Part shown: positions 52,167-61,042 of the stretch, piece after piece
Layout: each line of letters opens with the position of its first letter
Position numbering within the stretch: position 1 is the stretch's first letter
Assembly (NCBI RefSeq): GCF_003944755.1
Contig: NZ_RWGU01000050.1
Coordinates: forward strand, 339,594-403,593
Length of the DNA stretch: 64,000 bases
Reading direction: 5' to 3'
DNA from: Rhodovulum robiginosum
GTDB taxonomy: Bacteria; Pseudomonadota; Alphaproteobacteria; Rhodobacterales; Rhodobacteraceae
Notes under the pieces: generated by a model
Seen by the model: only the letters and a program-made list of their open reading frames with translations
Database searches by the model: none
Told to the model about the DNA's origin: nothing
Program-made: the position numbers and the translations under genes

Positions 52167-53918
52167 TCAGGATTCCACGGCGAATTGCAACCGGTAGAGG
52201 CCGGAATAAATGCCGCCCCGGGCAATGAGGTCCTCGTGGCGGCCCTCTTCGGCCACCCGGCCGCGGTCCATCACCACGATATGCTCGGCATCGCGCACGG
52301 TGGCCAGCCGGTGGGCGATCACCAGCGTGGTGCGCCCAGCGGCCAGCCTGTCCAGCGCCTCTTGCACCGCCTGTTCGGATTTCGCGTCAAGCGCCGAGGT
52401 CGCCTCGTCCAGCAGCAGGATCGGCGCGTCGCGCAAGAGCGCGCGCGCGATCGCCACCCGCTGGCGCTGCCCGCCCGAGAGGTTGGCGCCGCGGGGCCCG
52501 GCGGGGCTGTCGAGGCCGGCGGGAAGCGCGGGCAGGAAATCGTCGACATGGGCGGCCTTCAGCACCTCGGCGAGTCGGTCCTCGGTGATGTCGGTCCGGC
52601 CCAGCAGGATGTTGTCGCGCAGCGTGTCGTCGAACAGCGGCGCATCCTGCGTGACCACCGAAAACAGGTCGCGCAGCGCGGTCAGCTCCAGCGCGTCGAC
52701 CGGCACGCCGCCTACGGCGACGGTGCCCGACTGCGGCTCGACGAGCCGTGTCAGCAGGTTGAAGACCGTGCTCTTGCCCGCGCCCGACGGGCCGACCAGC
52801 GCGGTGGTCTGACCCGCCCCGGCGGTAAAGGACAGCCCGTTCAGCGCCGGGCTGTCCCGGTAGGCAAGGTGCACGTCCTTGAGCGCGATGTCGCACGCGC
52901 CGCCCGGGGCGGGCAGGGCGCGGGGCCGGGCGGGCGACAGGATCGTGGGCCGGTCGAGGAAAACCGCGTGCAGCCGTTCGAGGCTGGCAAGCGCCGCCTG
53001 CCACGCGCCCGAGACATTGCCGATGCGGCGCAGCGGCTCGAAGACCAGCGCCATGGCGGTGAAAAACGACATGAACTCGCCCACGGTCTTTTCCCCCGCG
53101 ACGATCTGCAACCCGCCATAGCTGAGCACCCCCAGAAACCCGATGCCCGCGATCACGTCCATCAGCGCCGGGATGCCCGCCTGCCCGGTCATCGAGCGGA
53201 TCTGCGCCTGCACGTAGTCGTCCACCGTGTCGGCAAAGCGGTCGCCCTCGCGCGCCTCCAGCCGGTTCAGCTTGATCGTGACCACGCCGTGGAAAATCTC
53301 GTCAAGACGCGTGGCGATCTCGGCCGCCGCAGCGCGGGCCGCGCGGGTGGTGGCCCGGACCCAGCGTTGCAGTGCCATCACCGGGACGATCAAGAGCGGC
53401 ACGCCGGCCACCGCGATCAGCGTCCAGACCCAGTCGATCGACAGCGCCACGGCGAAAAGCGAGATCAGCGCGACGAGGTCGCGCCCGCCGGCCGCCAGCA
53501 CCGTCGACCAGATATTGGCGGCGACCAGCGTGTCGCCGCGTACCCGTTCGATCAGGTTGCCCGGCGGGGTTTTCTGAAACCAAAGGCTGTCGAGCGTCAG
53601 CATGTGGCCCACGAGGTCGCGTTGCAGCGACGCCGAGACCCGCTGGCCCACCCGCGCCATCAGCACCCGCTGGCCAAAGCCCGCCAGCGCCCTGATCAGG
53701 AACACCGCGCAGACGCCCCCCGCGACCAGCGGGATCGCGCCCTTGTTGCCCGACACGAACACGTCGTCGAACAGCGGTTTCACGAGGTAGCTGAGCGCGC
53801 CCAGCATCGCGCCCTCGACGGTCATCAGCACGAGCGCGGCGCCGATGGTGCGCAGATGCCCGCGCAGGTAGCCGTGCCACAGCCAGCCGACGACGCCCCG
53901 GCCTTCGTCGCCCGCCAT
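52167..53918 (-). CDS. MsbA-like ABC exporter
   Basis: A 583-residue half-size ABC exporter: about six membrane segments in residues 20-310, then a nucleotide-binding domain with Walker A GPSGAGKST, signature LSGGQRQRVAIARALL, Walker B ILLLDEATSALD and the H-loop IAHRLATV. It works as a dimer. MsbA-like lipid flippases and multidrug exporters share this layout, so the substrate is open. It starts 3 bases after the phosphatase stop. Confidence 0.93.
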   Translation of the reverse strand: MAGDEGRGVVGWLWHGYLRGHLRTIGAALVLMTVEGAMLGALSYLVKPLFDDVFVSGNKGAIPLVAGGVCAVFLIRALAGFGQRVLMARVGQRVSASLQRDLVGHMLTLDSLWFQKTPPGNLIERVRGDTLVAANIWSTVLAAGGRDLVALISLFAVALSIDWVWTLIAVAGVPLLIVPVMALQRWVRATTRAARAAAAEIATRLDEIFHGVVTIKLNRLEAREGDRFADTVDDYVQAQIRSMTGQAGIPALMDVIAGIGFLGVLSYGGLQIVAGEKTVGEFMSFFTAMALVFEPLRRIGNVSGAWQAALASLERLHAVFLDRPTILSPARPRALPAPGGACDIALKDVHLAYRDSPALNGLSFTAGAGQTTALVGPSGAGKSTVFNLLTRLVEPQSGTVAVGGVPVDALELTALRDLFSVVTQDAPLFDDTLRDNILLGRTDITEDRLAEVLKAAHVDDFLPALPAGLDSPAGPRGANLSGGQRQRVAIARALLRDAPILLLDEATSALDAKSEQAVQEALDRLAAGRTTLVIAHRLATVRDAEHIVVMDRGRVAEEGRHEDLIARGGIYSGLYRLQFAVES

Positions 53919-53921
53919 GGC

Positions 53922-54611
53922 CTAGCCGCCCTTCGCTTGCAACGCGCGGTACTCGTCTTCCAGCGCGTGCTTGTCGTAGCGGGTTTCGATCCATGTCCGG
54001 ATCGGCATCGGCTCTTTCGCTGTGTCGGCGGCGTAGGCGTCGAGCATGTGATCCAGCAGGCCGGTCGCCCCCCGCCGCGAATGCAGGAACCGCATGGAAA
54101 GCTGTTTCGCGGCCTCCTCGACCGGGCGGCCCTCGATATGCATCAGGTAAAGCGCCGCGGCGAGTCCCGCCCGGTCGGCGCCTGATTTGCAGTGCATCAC
54201 GAAGGGGCGCTCGACCGTTTCGAAAAGGTCCAGAAGGTGCAAGACGCGGTCCGCCGGCACCAGCCGCCGCGCACCGATCGAGGCAACCTCGAAGGTCAGG
54301 CCCAGCCGGGCGCAGGTGGCGCGCTCCAGCGCGAGGTGGCTCGACGGCTTGTCGCCTCTCAGCGACAGCACCGTCTTGATGCCCATGTCACGATAGCGTT
54401 TCAGCCGCCTATCGTCGGGCTGGTTCGAGCGCCAGACCCCCGGCGCGACCTGGGCCATGTTGCTCCAGAACACGCGCAGGAAGGCGTGATCCATCAGGTG
54501 GAAATGCCAAAGCGCCGATCGCCGCGCGCCCGGCGCCGAAAGATCGCCCCCCGCGGACTGTCGCCAGCGGCGTTCGAATGCGTCATATCCGGACTTGAGG
54601 CGGTCGATCAT
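53922..54611 (-). CDS. Tyrosine/dual-specificity phosphatase-like protein
   Basis: A 229-residue protein with the Cx5R phosphatase loop HCKSGADRAG near residue 139, preceded by SLRGDKPSS and followed by helices, so it is a catalytically intact PTP/DSP-like enzyme. Related proteins act on phosphotyrosine or on lipids/polyphosphate. It is the first gene of an operon with the ABC exporter, ygfZ and a fructosamine kinase, and is divergent from the aminotransferase gene. Confidence 0.86.
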   Translation of the reverse strand: MIDRLKSGYDAFERRWRQSAGGDLSAPGARRSALWHFHLMDHAFLRVFWSNMAQVAPGVWRSNQPDDRRLKRYRDMGIKTVLSLRGDKPSSHLALERATCARLGLTFEVASIGARRLVPADRVLHLLDLFETVERPFVMHCKSGADRAGLAAALYLMHIEGRPVEEAAKQLSMRFLHSRRGATGLLDHMLDAYAADTAKEPMPIRTWIETRYDKHALEDEYRALQAKGG

Positions 54612-54731
54612 GGGGGCCTTGGGCTGGGCGGGACAGGGGGCGGAGATAGCCCGAATGGCGCGGTGTGACAAGCGATTGACGCCCGTCGGTGCCGGGGCTA
54701 ACCGGGATATGTACGCATCCGAGGTCTGCCC

Positions 54732-55931
54732 ATGCCCCTGTCCCACGGTCGCCCATATCTCGCCATTCCCGGCCCTTCGGTCATCCCCGACCGGGTGTTG
54801 CAGGCCATGCACCGGCCCGCGCCCAACATCTACGAGGGCGCGCTTGTCGAGATGGTCGAGGGCATGATGCCCGATCTCAAGGCGGCGGCGCGCACGGCCC
54901 ATGACGTGGCGATGTACATCGCCAACGGCCACGGCGCGTGGGAGGCGGCGATCTCGAACACCTGCTCGCGGGGCGACAAGGTGCTGGTGCTGGCCACCGG
55001 GCGGTTCGGCCCGGGCTGGGGCGAGGTCGCCCGGCGCATGGGCGTCGAGGTCGAGGTGATGGATTTCGGCAAGCGCGCCCCGGTCGATGCGGCGCGGGTG
55101 GCCGAACGGCTGAGCGCCGACAGCGGACACGAAATCCACGCGGTTCTGGTCGTCCATGTCGATACCGCCACCGCGGTCAGGAACGATATCCCGGCGATCC
55201 GCGCGGCGATCGACGCGGCCGGCCACCCGGCGCTTTTCATGGTCGACTGCATCGCCTCGCTGGCCTGCGATGCCTACGACATGGATGGCTGGGGCGTCGA
55301 TGTCACCGTGGCGGGCTGTCAGAAGGGGCTGATGACGCCGCCGGGCATGAGCTTTGTCTATTTCAACGGCAAGGCGGCCGAGGCCCGGCAGAAGGCCGAC
55401 CTGGTCAGCCAGTACTGGGACTGGGCGCCGCGCGCCGATCCGCAGGTCTTTTACCAGTATTTCGGGGGCACCGCGCCGACGCATCACCTCTACGGGCTGC
55501 GCACCGCGCTCGACATGCTGATGCATGAAGAGGGGCTCGACGCCGCGCTGGCCCGTCATCGCCGGCTGGCCCGCACCGTCTGGGCCGCGCTCGAGGCCTG
55601 GGGCGCGGACGGGCCGATGGAAATCAACATCGCCGATCCCGCCCATCGCAGCCACGCGGTGACGGCCGTGCGGATCGGCCCGCCCCATGGCACCGCCCTG
55701 CGCGACTGGCTGGCCCAGACCGCCGGCGTGACCCTGGGCATCGGGCTGGGCATGGCCGAGCCGGGCGACCCGGCCTGGCACGGGTTTTTCCGCATCGGCC
55801 ATATGGGCCATGTGAACGCCCACATGATCCTCGGCGCGCTCGGCGCGATCGAGGCCGGGCTGGTGGCGCTGGACATCCCCCACGGCAAGGGCGCGCTGGA
55901 GGCCGCGGCGGGGGTGGTCGCCGCCGGCTAG
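54732..55931 (+). CDS. Class V aminotransferase (serine/alanine-glyoxylate type)
   Basis: A 399-residue PLP enzyme of fold type I: IPGPSVIPDRVLQAM at the start, NGHGAWEAAISN, a FMVDCIASLACDAYDMDGWGVDV strand with the PLP-binding Asp, and the Schiff-base lysine in GCQKGLMTPPG. The family includes serine-glyoxylate and alanine/aspartate-glyoxylate aminotransferases. The bhcBCD genes that go with the aspartate-glyoxylate enzyme are not near, so a serine/alanine-glyoxylate role is as likely. Confidence 0.9.
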   Translation: MPLSHGRPYLAIPGPSVIPDRVLQAMHRPAPNIYEGALVEMVEGMMPDLKAAARTAHDVAMYIANGHGAWEAAISNTCSRGDKVLVLATGRFGPGWGEVARRMGVEVEVMDFGKRAPVDAARVAERLSADSGHEIHAVLVVHVDTATAVRNDIPAIRAAIDAAGHPALFMVDCIASLACDAYDMDGWGVDVTVAGCQKGLMTPPGMSFVYFNGKAAEARQKADLVSQYWDWAPRADPQVFYQYFGGTAPTHHLYGLRTALDMLMHEEGLDAALARHRRLARTVWAALEAWGADGPMEINIADPAHRSHAVTAVRIGPPHGTALRDWLAQTAGVTLGIGLGMAEPGDPAWHGFFRIGHMGHVNAHMILGALGAIEAGLVALDIPHGKGALEAAAGVVAAG

Positions 55932-55990
55932 GGCCCCTTTCCGCGGCGGCGGTTCTTGACTACCCTCCTGTGGCAGAGAGGGAGGATGCA

Positions 55991-56959
55991 ATGACCGAAC
56001 GGCCGATCCGCTGGGGGGTGCTGGGCGCCGCCAATTTCGCCCTGACCGACATGGCGCCCGCCATCCACGCCGCGCGCGGGGCCGACCTGGCCGCGCTCGC
56101 CACCTCCAGCACCGAAAAGGCCGCCCGCTTCAGCGCCTTCGCGCCCGGCCTGCGCGTCCACGACAGCTATGAGGCGCTGCTCGATGACCCCGCCATCGAC
56201 GCCGTCTACATCCCGCTGCCCAACCACATGCATGTGGAGTGGACGGAAAAGGCGCTTGCCACCGGCAAGGCGGTGCTTTGTGAAAAGCCCGTGGCGCTGG
56301 ACGTGGCCGGGCTGGACGCGCTGATCGCCGCGCGCGACGCGGCGGGGGTGCTGGCCGCCGAGGCCTACATGATCGTGCATCACCCGCAATGGCTGCGGGT
56401 CCGGGCGCTTCTGGCCGAGGGGGCGGTGGGAGAACTGCGCCACGTCAACGCGCTCTTCAGCTTCAACAACCCCGACCCTGGCAATATCCGCAATCGCCCC
56501 GACACCGGCGGCGGCGCGCTTTATGACATCGGGGTGTACCCCTGCGGCGCCGTGCGGTTCGCCACCGGGCAGGAGCCGCAAGAAGTCTCGGCCCGGCTGA
56601 TCCGTGAAAACGGCGTGGACGTGACCGCCGATGTCAGCGCCGCGTTCGACGGCTTCAGCTTTTTCGCCAAGCTCAGCATGCGTCTGTGCCCCTGGCAGGA
56701 GGTCGTCTTTCACGGCACGGAGGGGGTGCTGCGCCTGACCGCGCCCTTCAATGCCGGCAAGTTCGGCGAGGCCCGGATCGAGCATCGCGACGGGGCGGGC
56801 CGGGTGACGGTCGAGACCTTTCCCACCGCGCGCCAATACGTGCTTCAGGTCGAGGCGTTCGGCGATAGCCTGCGGGACGGCACCCCCTATGCGTGCCCGC
56901 TGGAATTTTCGCGCGGGACGCTCGACATGATCGGCCGGGCCTATGCCGCGGCGGGGTGA
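55991..56959 (+). CDS. Gfo/Idh/MocA-family oxidoreductase
   Basis: A 322-residue NAD(P)-dependent oxidoreductase: Rossmann start RWGVLGAANFALTDMAP, the AVYIPLPNHMHVEW and KAVLCEKPVALD motif (with the catalytic-lysine EKP), and a C-terminal alpha/beta substrate domain ending with a DTGGGALYDIGVYP segment. These enzymes oxidise sugars or cyclitols. GGAGG five bases before the ATG at 55991 fixes the start. It follows the aminotransferase by 59 bases on the same strand. Confidence 0.91.
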   Translation: MTERPIRWGVLGAANFALTDMAPAIHAARGADLAALATSSTEKAARFSAFAPGLRVHDSYEALLDDPAIDAVYIPLPNHMHVEWTEKALATGKAVLCEKPVALDVAGLDALIAARDAAGVLAAEAYMIVHHPQWLRVRALLAEGAVGELRHVNALFSFNNPDPGNIRNRPDTGGGALYDIGVYPCGAVRFATGQEPQEVSARLIRENGVDVTADVSAAFDGFSFFAKLSMRLCPWQEVVFHGTEGVLRLTAPFNAGKFGEARIEHRDGAGRVTVETFPTARQYVLQVEAFGDSLRDGTPYACPLEFSRGTLDMIGRAYAAAG

Positions 56960-57041
56960 AACGATTGCGCCAAATCAAGGTGCGGCGCGGGCCGGGGTTT
57001 AAGATGTTTGCCTAAAGGGCCGCATAGACGGGAGGATTTCG

Positions 57042-57488
57042 ATGAAACCGGTACAGACGCTTGTTCTGATTGCCAACGAAAAGGAGGTGCGGCTTCTGGC
57101 GAATGCCGGCGTGGGCAAGGGGTTGCGCGAGCTGTCGCATTTCGACCGGATGCGCGATCCGTCGATGCATCCGCGCTATTCCGATGCGCCCGGCCGCTCG
57201 CAGGCCTCGCCGGGGGCGGCGCGACACGGCTATGAACGCACGTCCTCCGAGCGCGAGCAGAGCCGCGAGGCCTTTGCCGACCTGGCGCTGAAGATCACCG
57301 CCGACGAATGGGCCCATGGACTGTATAATCGCCTGGTGATAACCGCGCCGCCCGAGATGTTGGGCGCGCTTCGGGCCGCGATGAGCGTTCAATTGTCGCA
57401 GGCCCTCGTTGCGGACATGAACAAGGACCTCATCAAGGTTGCAACCGCCGACCTGCCACGCCATTTCGAAGAGGTCATCGTGTTCTGA
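57042..57488 (+). CDS. Host-attachment family (PF10116-like) protein
   Basis: A 148-residue protein beginning MKPVQTLVLIANEKEVRLLAN, with a C-terminal ITADEWAHGLYNRLVITAPPEMLGALRAAMSVQLS. It matches the family first named in Agrobacterium as required for attachment to host cells, also called baeRF-like. The name is historical; it occurs in many free-living alphaproteobacteria and a role in stress or translation is equally possible. It lies 82 bases after the oxidoreductase. Confidence 0.83.
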   Translation: MKPVQTLVLIANEKEVRLLANAGVGKGLRELSHFDRMRDPSMHPRYSDAPGRSQASPGAARHGYERTSSEREQSREAFADLALKITADEWAHGLYNRLVITAPPEMLGALRAAMSVQLSQALVADMNKDLIKVATADLPRHFEEVIVF

Positions 57489-57531
57489 TCCGGTCGGTAT
57501 GCGGCCGGGGATAGATCCTCAGGAGGATGCC

Positions 57532-57834
57532 ATGGCTGACGAAGACGCAAAGACCCCGACCGAAGACCAAACCCGGCCCGCCGTGTCCGGGCCCGCGAAA
57601 GCGGTATGGATACGCGGCGGCTGGATGCTGGTTCTGCTGATCCTGTTCTCGATCGCGCAGACGCTGCTGGTCGCCACCGCAATCCTGCAATTCGGCTGGA
57701 TGCTGTTTACGAAAAAGCACAACCCGCACATCACAGAGTTCGGCACCAAGCTGGGCAACTGGATGGCGACGACCGCGCGCTACCAGGCAGTGGCCAGCGA
57801 GGAAAAGCCCTTCCCCTGGTCGGAATGGGCCTGA
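57532..57834 (+). CDS. DUF4389 family small membrane protein
   Basis: A 100-residue protein with an acidic N-terminal 30 residues and one membrane segment (GGWMLVLLILFSIAQTLLVATAILQFGWMLF), then a short helix ending in the FPWSEWA motif typical of DUF4389. Function is unknown. GGAGG five bases before the ATG fixes the start. It follows the host-attachment-like gene by 43 bases, likely one operon. Confidence 0.82.
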   Translation: MADEDAKTPTEDQTRPAVSGPAKAVWIRGGWMLVLLILFSIAQTLLVATAILQFGWMLFTKKHNPHITEFGTKLGNWMATTARYQAVASEEKPFPWSEWA

Positions 57835-57852
57835 TCGTGCAGTAAGGATAAT

Positions 57853-58008
57853 GTCGCCGGCCCGACGGCCGGCGACCCGCCAAGACAGCGCCACCGGCCG
57901 CCGGGCCGGTGGCCGTCGCCACGGCCCGTCAGGGCAGATCGACCTCTCGCACGCAGACCGGCACGTCCGGCACGGCGCGCAGCCCGTTCGGTATTGCCCC
58001 GAACGGGC
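57853..58008. terminator. Three perfect 10-bp hairpins in a row between convergent genes
   Basis: Three separate inverted repeats, each 10 base pairs: gtcgccggcc with ggccggcgac (57853-57876), gccaccggcc with ggccggtggc (57890-57913), and gcccgttcgg with ccgaacgggc (57982-58008). They fill the 200-base gap between the DUF4389 stop and the convergent pepF stop. As symmetrical stems they can stop transcription from both sides. None is followed by a T run, so they would depend on the stem strength or act as RNA-end stabilisers. Confidence 0.7.
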
Positions 58009-58034
58009 CCTCGCACCCAGCGGGAAGCGGGCGG

Positions 58035-59861
58035 TCAGCCTTCCATCGCCTCCAATTCGTCGATGAAGCCCGAGATCATCGACAGCCCCTTGTCCCAGAA
58101 GGCCGGGTCCGAGGCGTCGAGGCCGAAGGGTGCCAGGAGGTCCTTGTGGTGCTTGGACCCGCCGGCCTTGAGCATGGCGAAATACTTGTCCTGGAAGGCC
58201 GGCCCGCTTTCCTCGTAGACGGCATAAAGGGCGTTCACCAGCCCGTCGCCGAAGGCATAGGCGTAGACGTAGAAGGGCGAGTGGACGAAATGCGGGATGT
58301 AGGCCCAGAAGGTCTCGTACCCGTCCATGAACTCGAAGACGGGGCCGAGGCTTTCGCCCTGTACGCTCATCCACAGCGCGTTGATGTCGTCGGGCGTCAG
58401 CTCGCCCCCCTTGCGCGCATCGTGCAGCTTGCACTCGAAATCGTAGAACGCGATCTGGCGGACGACGGTGTTGATCATGTCCTCGACCTTGCCGGCGAGC
58501 AGGGTCTTTTTCTCCTCCGGCGTTTTCGCGGCGGCCAGCAGCTTGCGGAAGGTCAGCATCTCGCCGAACACGCTGGCGGTCTCGGCCAGGGTCAGCGGCG
58601 TGGAGGACAAAAGCTCGCCCTGGTCGGCGGCCAGCACCTGGTGCACGCCGTGGCCCAGCTCGTGGGCCAGCGTCATCACGTCCCGCGGTTTGCCGAGATA
58701 GTTGAGCATGACATAGGGGTGCACCTCGGTCACCGTGGGATGGGCAAAGGCGCCCGGCGCCTTGCCGGGCTTCACGCCCGCGTCGATCCAGCCCTCGGTA
58801 AAGAAGGGTTCGGCGATCTCGGCCATCTTGGGAGAGAATTCGCCATAGGCCTCCAGCACGGTGGCCTTGGCGGTGTCCCAGTCCACGGTTTTCTGGTCCT
58901 CGGTGGGCAGCGGCGCGTTGCGGTCCCACACTTGCAGCTTGTCCAGCCCCAGCCATTTGGCCTTTAGCGCGTAGTAGCGGTGCGAAAGCTTGGGGTAGGC
59001 CGCGACCACCGCATCGCGCAGCGCCTCGACCACTTCGGGTTCGACGTGGTTCGACAGGTGGCGCCCCGTCTGCGGGCTGGGCATGCCGCGCCAGCGGTCC
59101 TCGACCTCTTTCTCCTTGGCCAGCGTGTTGTGGACCCGCGAGAAAAGCTTGACGTTCTCGCCGAAGACGCGCGCCAGCTCGCGCGCCGCGGCCTCGCGTT
59201 TGGCGCGGTCGTGGTCGGTGAGAAAGTTGAGCGTACCCTCGATGCCGTAGCTTTCGCCATCGACGTTGAAATCCAGCCCGGCAATGGTCTCGTCAAACAG
59301 CTTGTTCCAGGCGGTCGCGCCCACGACCGACTGGTCGTGGAGAAATTTCTCCAGCTCGTCCGACAGCTGGTAGGGCCGCATCGCGCGCAGCCGGTCGAAG
59401 ATCGGCTTGTAACGGGCAAGATCGGCGTTTTCCCCGAAAAGCGCGTCGAGCTTGTCATCGGGGATGCGGTTGATCTCCAGCGAGAAGAAGACCAGAGGCG
59501 AGGTAAAGCCGGTAATCTTGTCCTGGCAGTCCGAGATGAACTTGGCGCGGCCCGCATCGGTGGTGTTCTGGTAGTAGCGCAGGCCCGCGAAGGACATGAT
59601 CCGCCCCGACACAGCCTCGATCCGCTCGTAGCGCAGAACGCAATCGAGAAGGCCCTTGGCGTCGAGACCGGCCAGCTTGCCCTCGTAATCGGCGGCAAAC
59701 TCGGCGCAGGCCTTTTCCAGCCAGTCCATGTCGCGTTTCAGCTCTGGCGCGTCCTCGGCGGCGTAGAGGTCGGTCAGATCCCACACCGGCAGATCGCCGA
59801 AGCCCTCGGCCCCGGTGCTGGCATTGGCGTCGAAGACAGGCGAAGACTTGGTCAGGCGCAT
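58035..59861 (-). CDS. pepF: Oligoendopeptidase F
   Basis: A 608-residue M3-family metallopeptidase. The zinc site is HELGHGVHQ, followed by an ETASVFGEM stretch that supplies the third ligand. It degrades short peptides in the cytoplasm. The N-terminal 200 residues are the long helical domain of the family (MDWLEKACAEFAADYEGK...). Start at 59861 follows GAGGGAATTTCG at 8 bases; a further upstream in-frame start adds 20 residues without support. Confidence 0.94.
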   Translation of the reverse strand: MRLTKSSPVFDANASTGAEGFGDLPVWDLTDLYAAEDAPELKRDMDWLEKACAEFAADYEGKLAGLDAKGLLDCVLRYERIEAVSGRIMSFAGLRYYQNTTDAGRAKFISDCQDKITGFTSPLVFFSLEINRIPDDKLDALFGENADLARYKPIFDRLRAMRPYQLSDELEKFLHDQSVVGATAWNKLFDETIAGLDFNVDGESYGIEGTLNFLTDHDRAKREAAARELARVFGENVKLFSRVHNTLAKEKEVEDRWRGMPSPQTGRHLSNHVEPEVVEALRDAVVAAYPKLSHRYYALKAKWLGLDKLQVWDRNAPLPTEDQKTVDWDTAKATVLEAYGEFSPKMAEIAEPFFTEGWIDAGVKPGKAPGAFAHPTVTEVHPYVMLNYLGKPRDVMTLAHELGHGVHQVLAADQGELLSSTPLTLAETASVFGEMLTFRKLLAAAKTPEEKKTLLAGKVEDMINTVVRQIAFYDFECKLHDARKGGELTPDDINALWMSVQGESLGPVFEFMDGYETFWAYIPHFVHSPFYVYAYAFGDGLVNALYAVYEESGPAFQDKYFAMLKAGGSKHHKDLLAPFGLDASDPAFWDKGLSMISGFIDELEAMEG

Positions 59862-60025
59862 CGAAATTCCCTCTCGGTCAGGTTTCAATGACAGATAGGG
59901 CGCGCGCGGCCCAAGTCGCAACCCGGACCGGCCCGGTCGGTGCAGATATTATGGCCAATCGGGCGGTCCGGGGCGCGGCCGATATCGCCCGTGGCGCCGG
60001 ACCGGCCCGGCACTATAGTTGGCTC

Positions 60026-61042
60026 ATGGCGCGCGACCCGCTTTTGAGTGTGACCGAAAAGGGCATCTATTGCCCCGAGGGCGATTTCTTCATCGACCCG
60101 TGGGCGCCGGTGCCGCGCGCGCTGATCACCCATGGCCATGCCGACCATGCGCGGCCCGGGCACGCGGCCTATCTGGCGACCCGCGCGGCCGCCCCGGTGA
60201 TGCGCCACCGGCTGGGCGAGATCGCGCTGGATACGGTGGGCTATGGCGAGGCGCGCACCATCGGCGGCGTGACGGTATCCTTCCACCCGGCGGGGCACGT
60301 GCCGGGCTCGGCCCAGATCCGGGTCGAGAGGGGCGGCGAGGTCTGGGTCGTGTCGGGCGATTACAAGACCGTGCCCGACGGGCTGTCAGAGCCGTTCGAG
60401 CCGGTGAAATGCCACGCCTTCGTCAGCGAATGCACCTTTGGGCTGCCGGTGTTCAAATGGGCCGACCAGGCCGAGGTGATGGGCGAGGTCAACCGCTGGT
60501 GGGCCGGCAACCGCGCCGCCGGCCGCTTCACGCTATTGGGCGCCTATGCGCTGGGCAAGGCGCAGCGGCTTTTGTCGGGGCTCGACCCCGGCATCGGGCC
60601 GATCCTGACCCATGGCGCGGTGGAAGCGACGAACGCGGTGATGCGGGCGCAGGGAATCGCGCTGCCCGAGACGGTGCAGGTCACGCCGGAGATCGACCTC
60701 AAGGCGCATGCGGGCGCGCTGGTACTGGCGCCGCCCTCGGCGCTGGCGGGCCCGTGGGCGCGGCGGTTTCGCCCGGCCTCGACCGGCTTCGCTTCGGGGT
60801 GGATGGCCCTTCGGGGCGTGCGCCGGCGGCGGGCGGCGGACCGCGGCTTTGTGCTGTCGGACCATGCCGACTGGGCGGGGCTGAACGCGGCCATTGCGGC
60901 GACCGGTGCGGAAAAGGTGCTGGTCACCCACGGATACACATCGGTCTTCCGCCGCTGGCTGGAAAGCCGCGGCTACGACGCGACCATCGTCGAGACCGAG
61001 TTCGAGGGCGAAAGCCTGGAGGCGGGCGAGGGGGCGGCATGA
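60026..61042 (+). CDS. Ligase-associated DNA exonuclease (metallo-beta-lactamase fold)
   Basis: A 338-residue enzyme of the beta-CASP/MBL fold: LITHGHADHARPGH (HxHxDH) near residue 37, SGDYKTVP, ECTFGLPV and a final SDHADW and THGYTSVF. It belongs to the exonuclease family paired with ATP-dependent DNA ligases in bacterial DNA repair. It overlaps the ligase gene by 4 bases (ATGA). Start at 60026 gives the usual N-terminus (MARDPLLSVTEKGIYCPEGDFF). Confidence 0.9.
   Translation: MARDPLLSVTEKGIYCPEGDFFIDPWAPVPRALITHGHADHARPGHAAYLATRAAAPVMRHRLGEIALDTVGYGEARTIGGVTVSFHPAGHVPGSAQIRVERGGEVWVVSGDYKTVPDGLSEPFEPVKCHAFVSECTFGLPVFKWADQAEVMGEVNRWWAGNRAAGRFTLLGAYALGKAQRLLSGLDPGIGPILTHGAVEATNAVMRAQGIALPETVQVTPEIDLKAHAGALVLAPPSALAGPWARRFRPASTGFASGWMALRGVRRRRAADRGFVLSDHADWAGLNAAIAATGAEKVLVTHGYTSVFRRWLESRGYDATIVETEFEGESLEAGEGAA

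Noticed and set aside
54732..56959. Beta-hydroxyaspartate cycle locus (bhc)
   Set aside because: A fitting aminotransferase is present, but bhcB, bhcC and bhcD are not; the next gene is a Gfo/Idh/MocA oxidoreductase.
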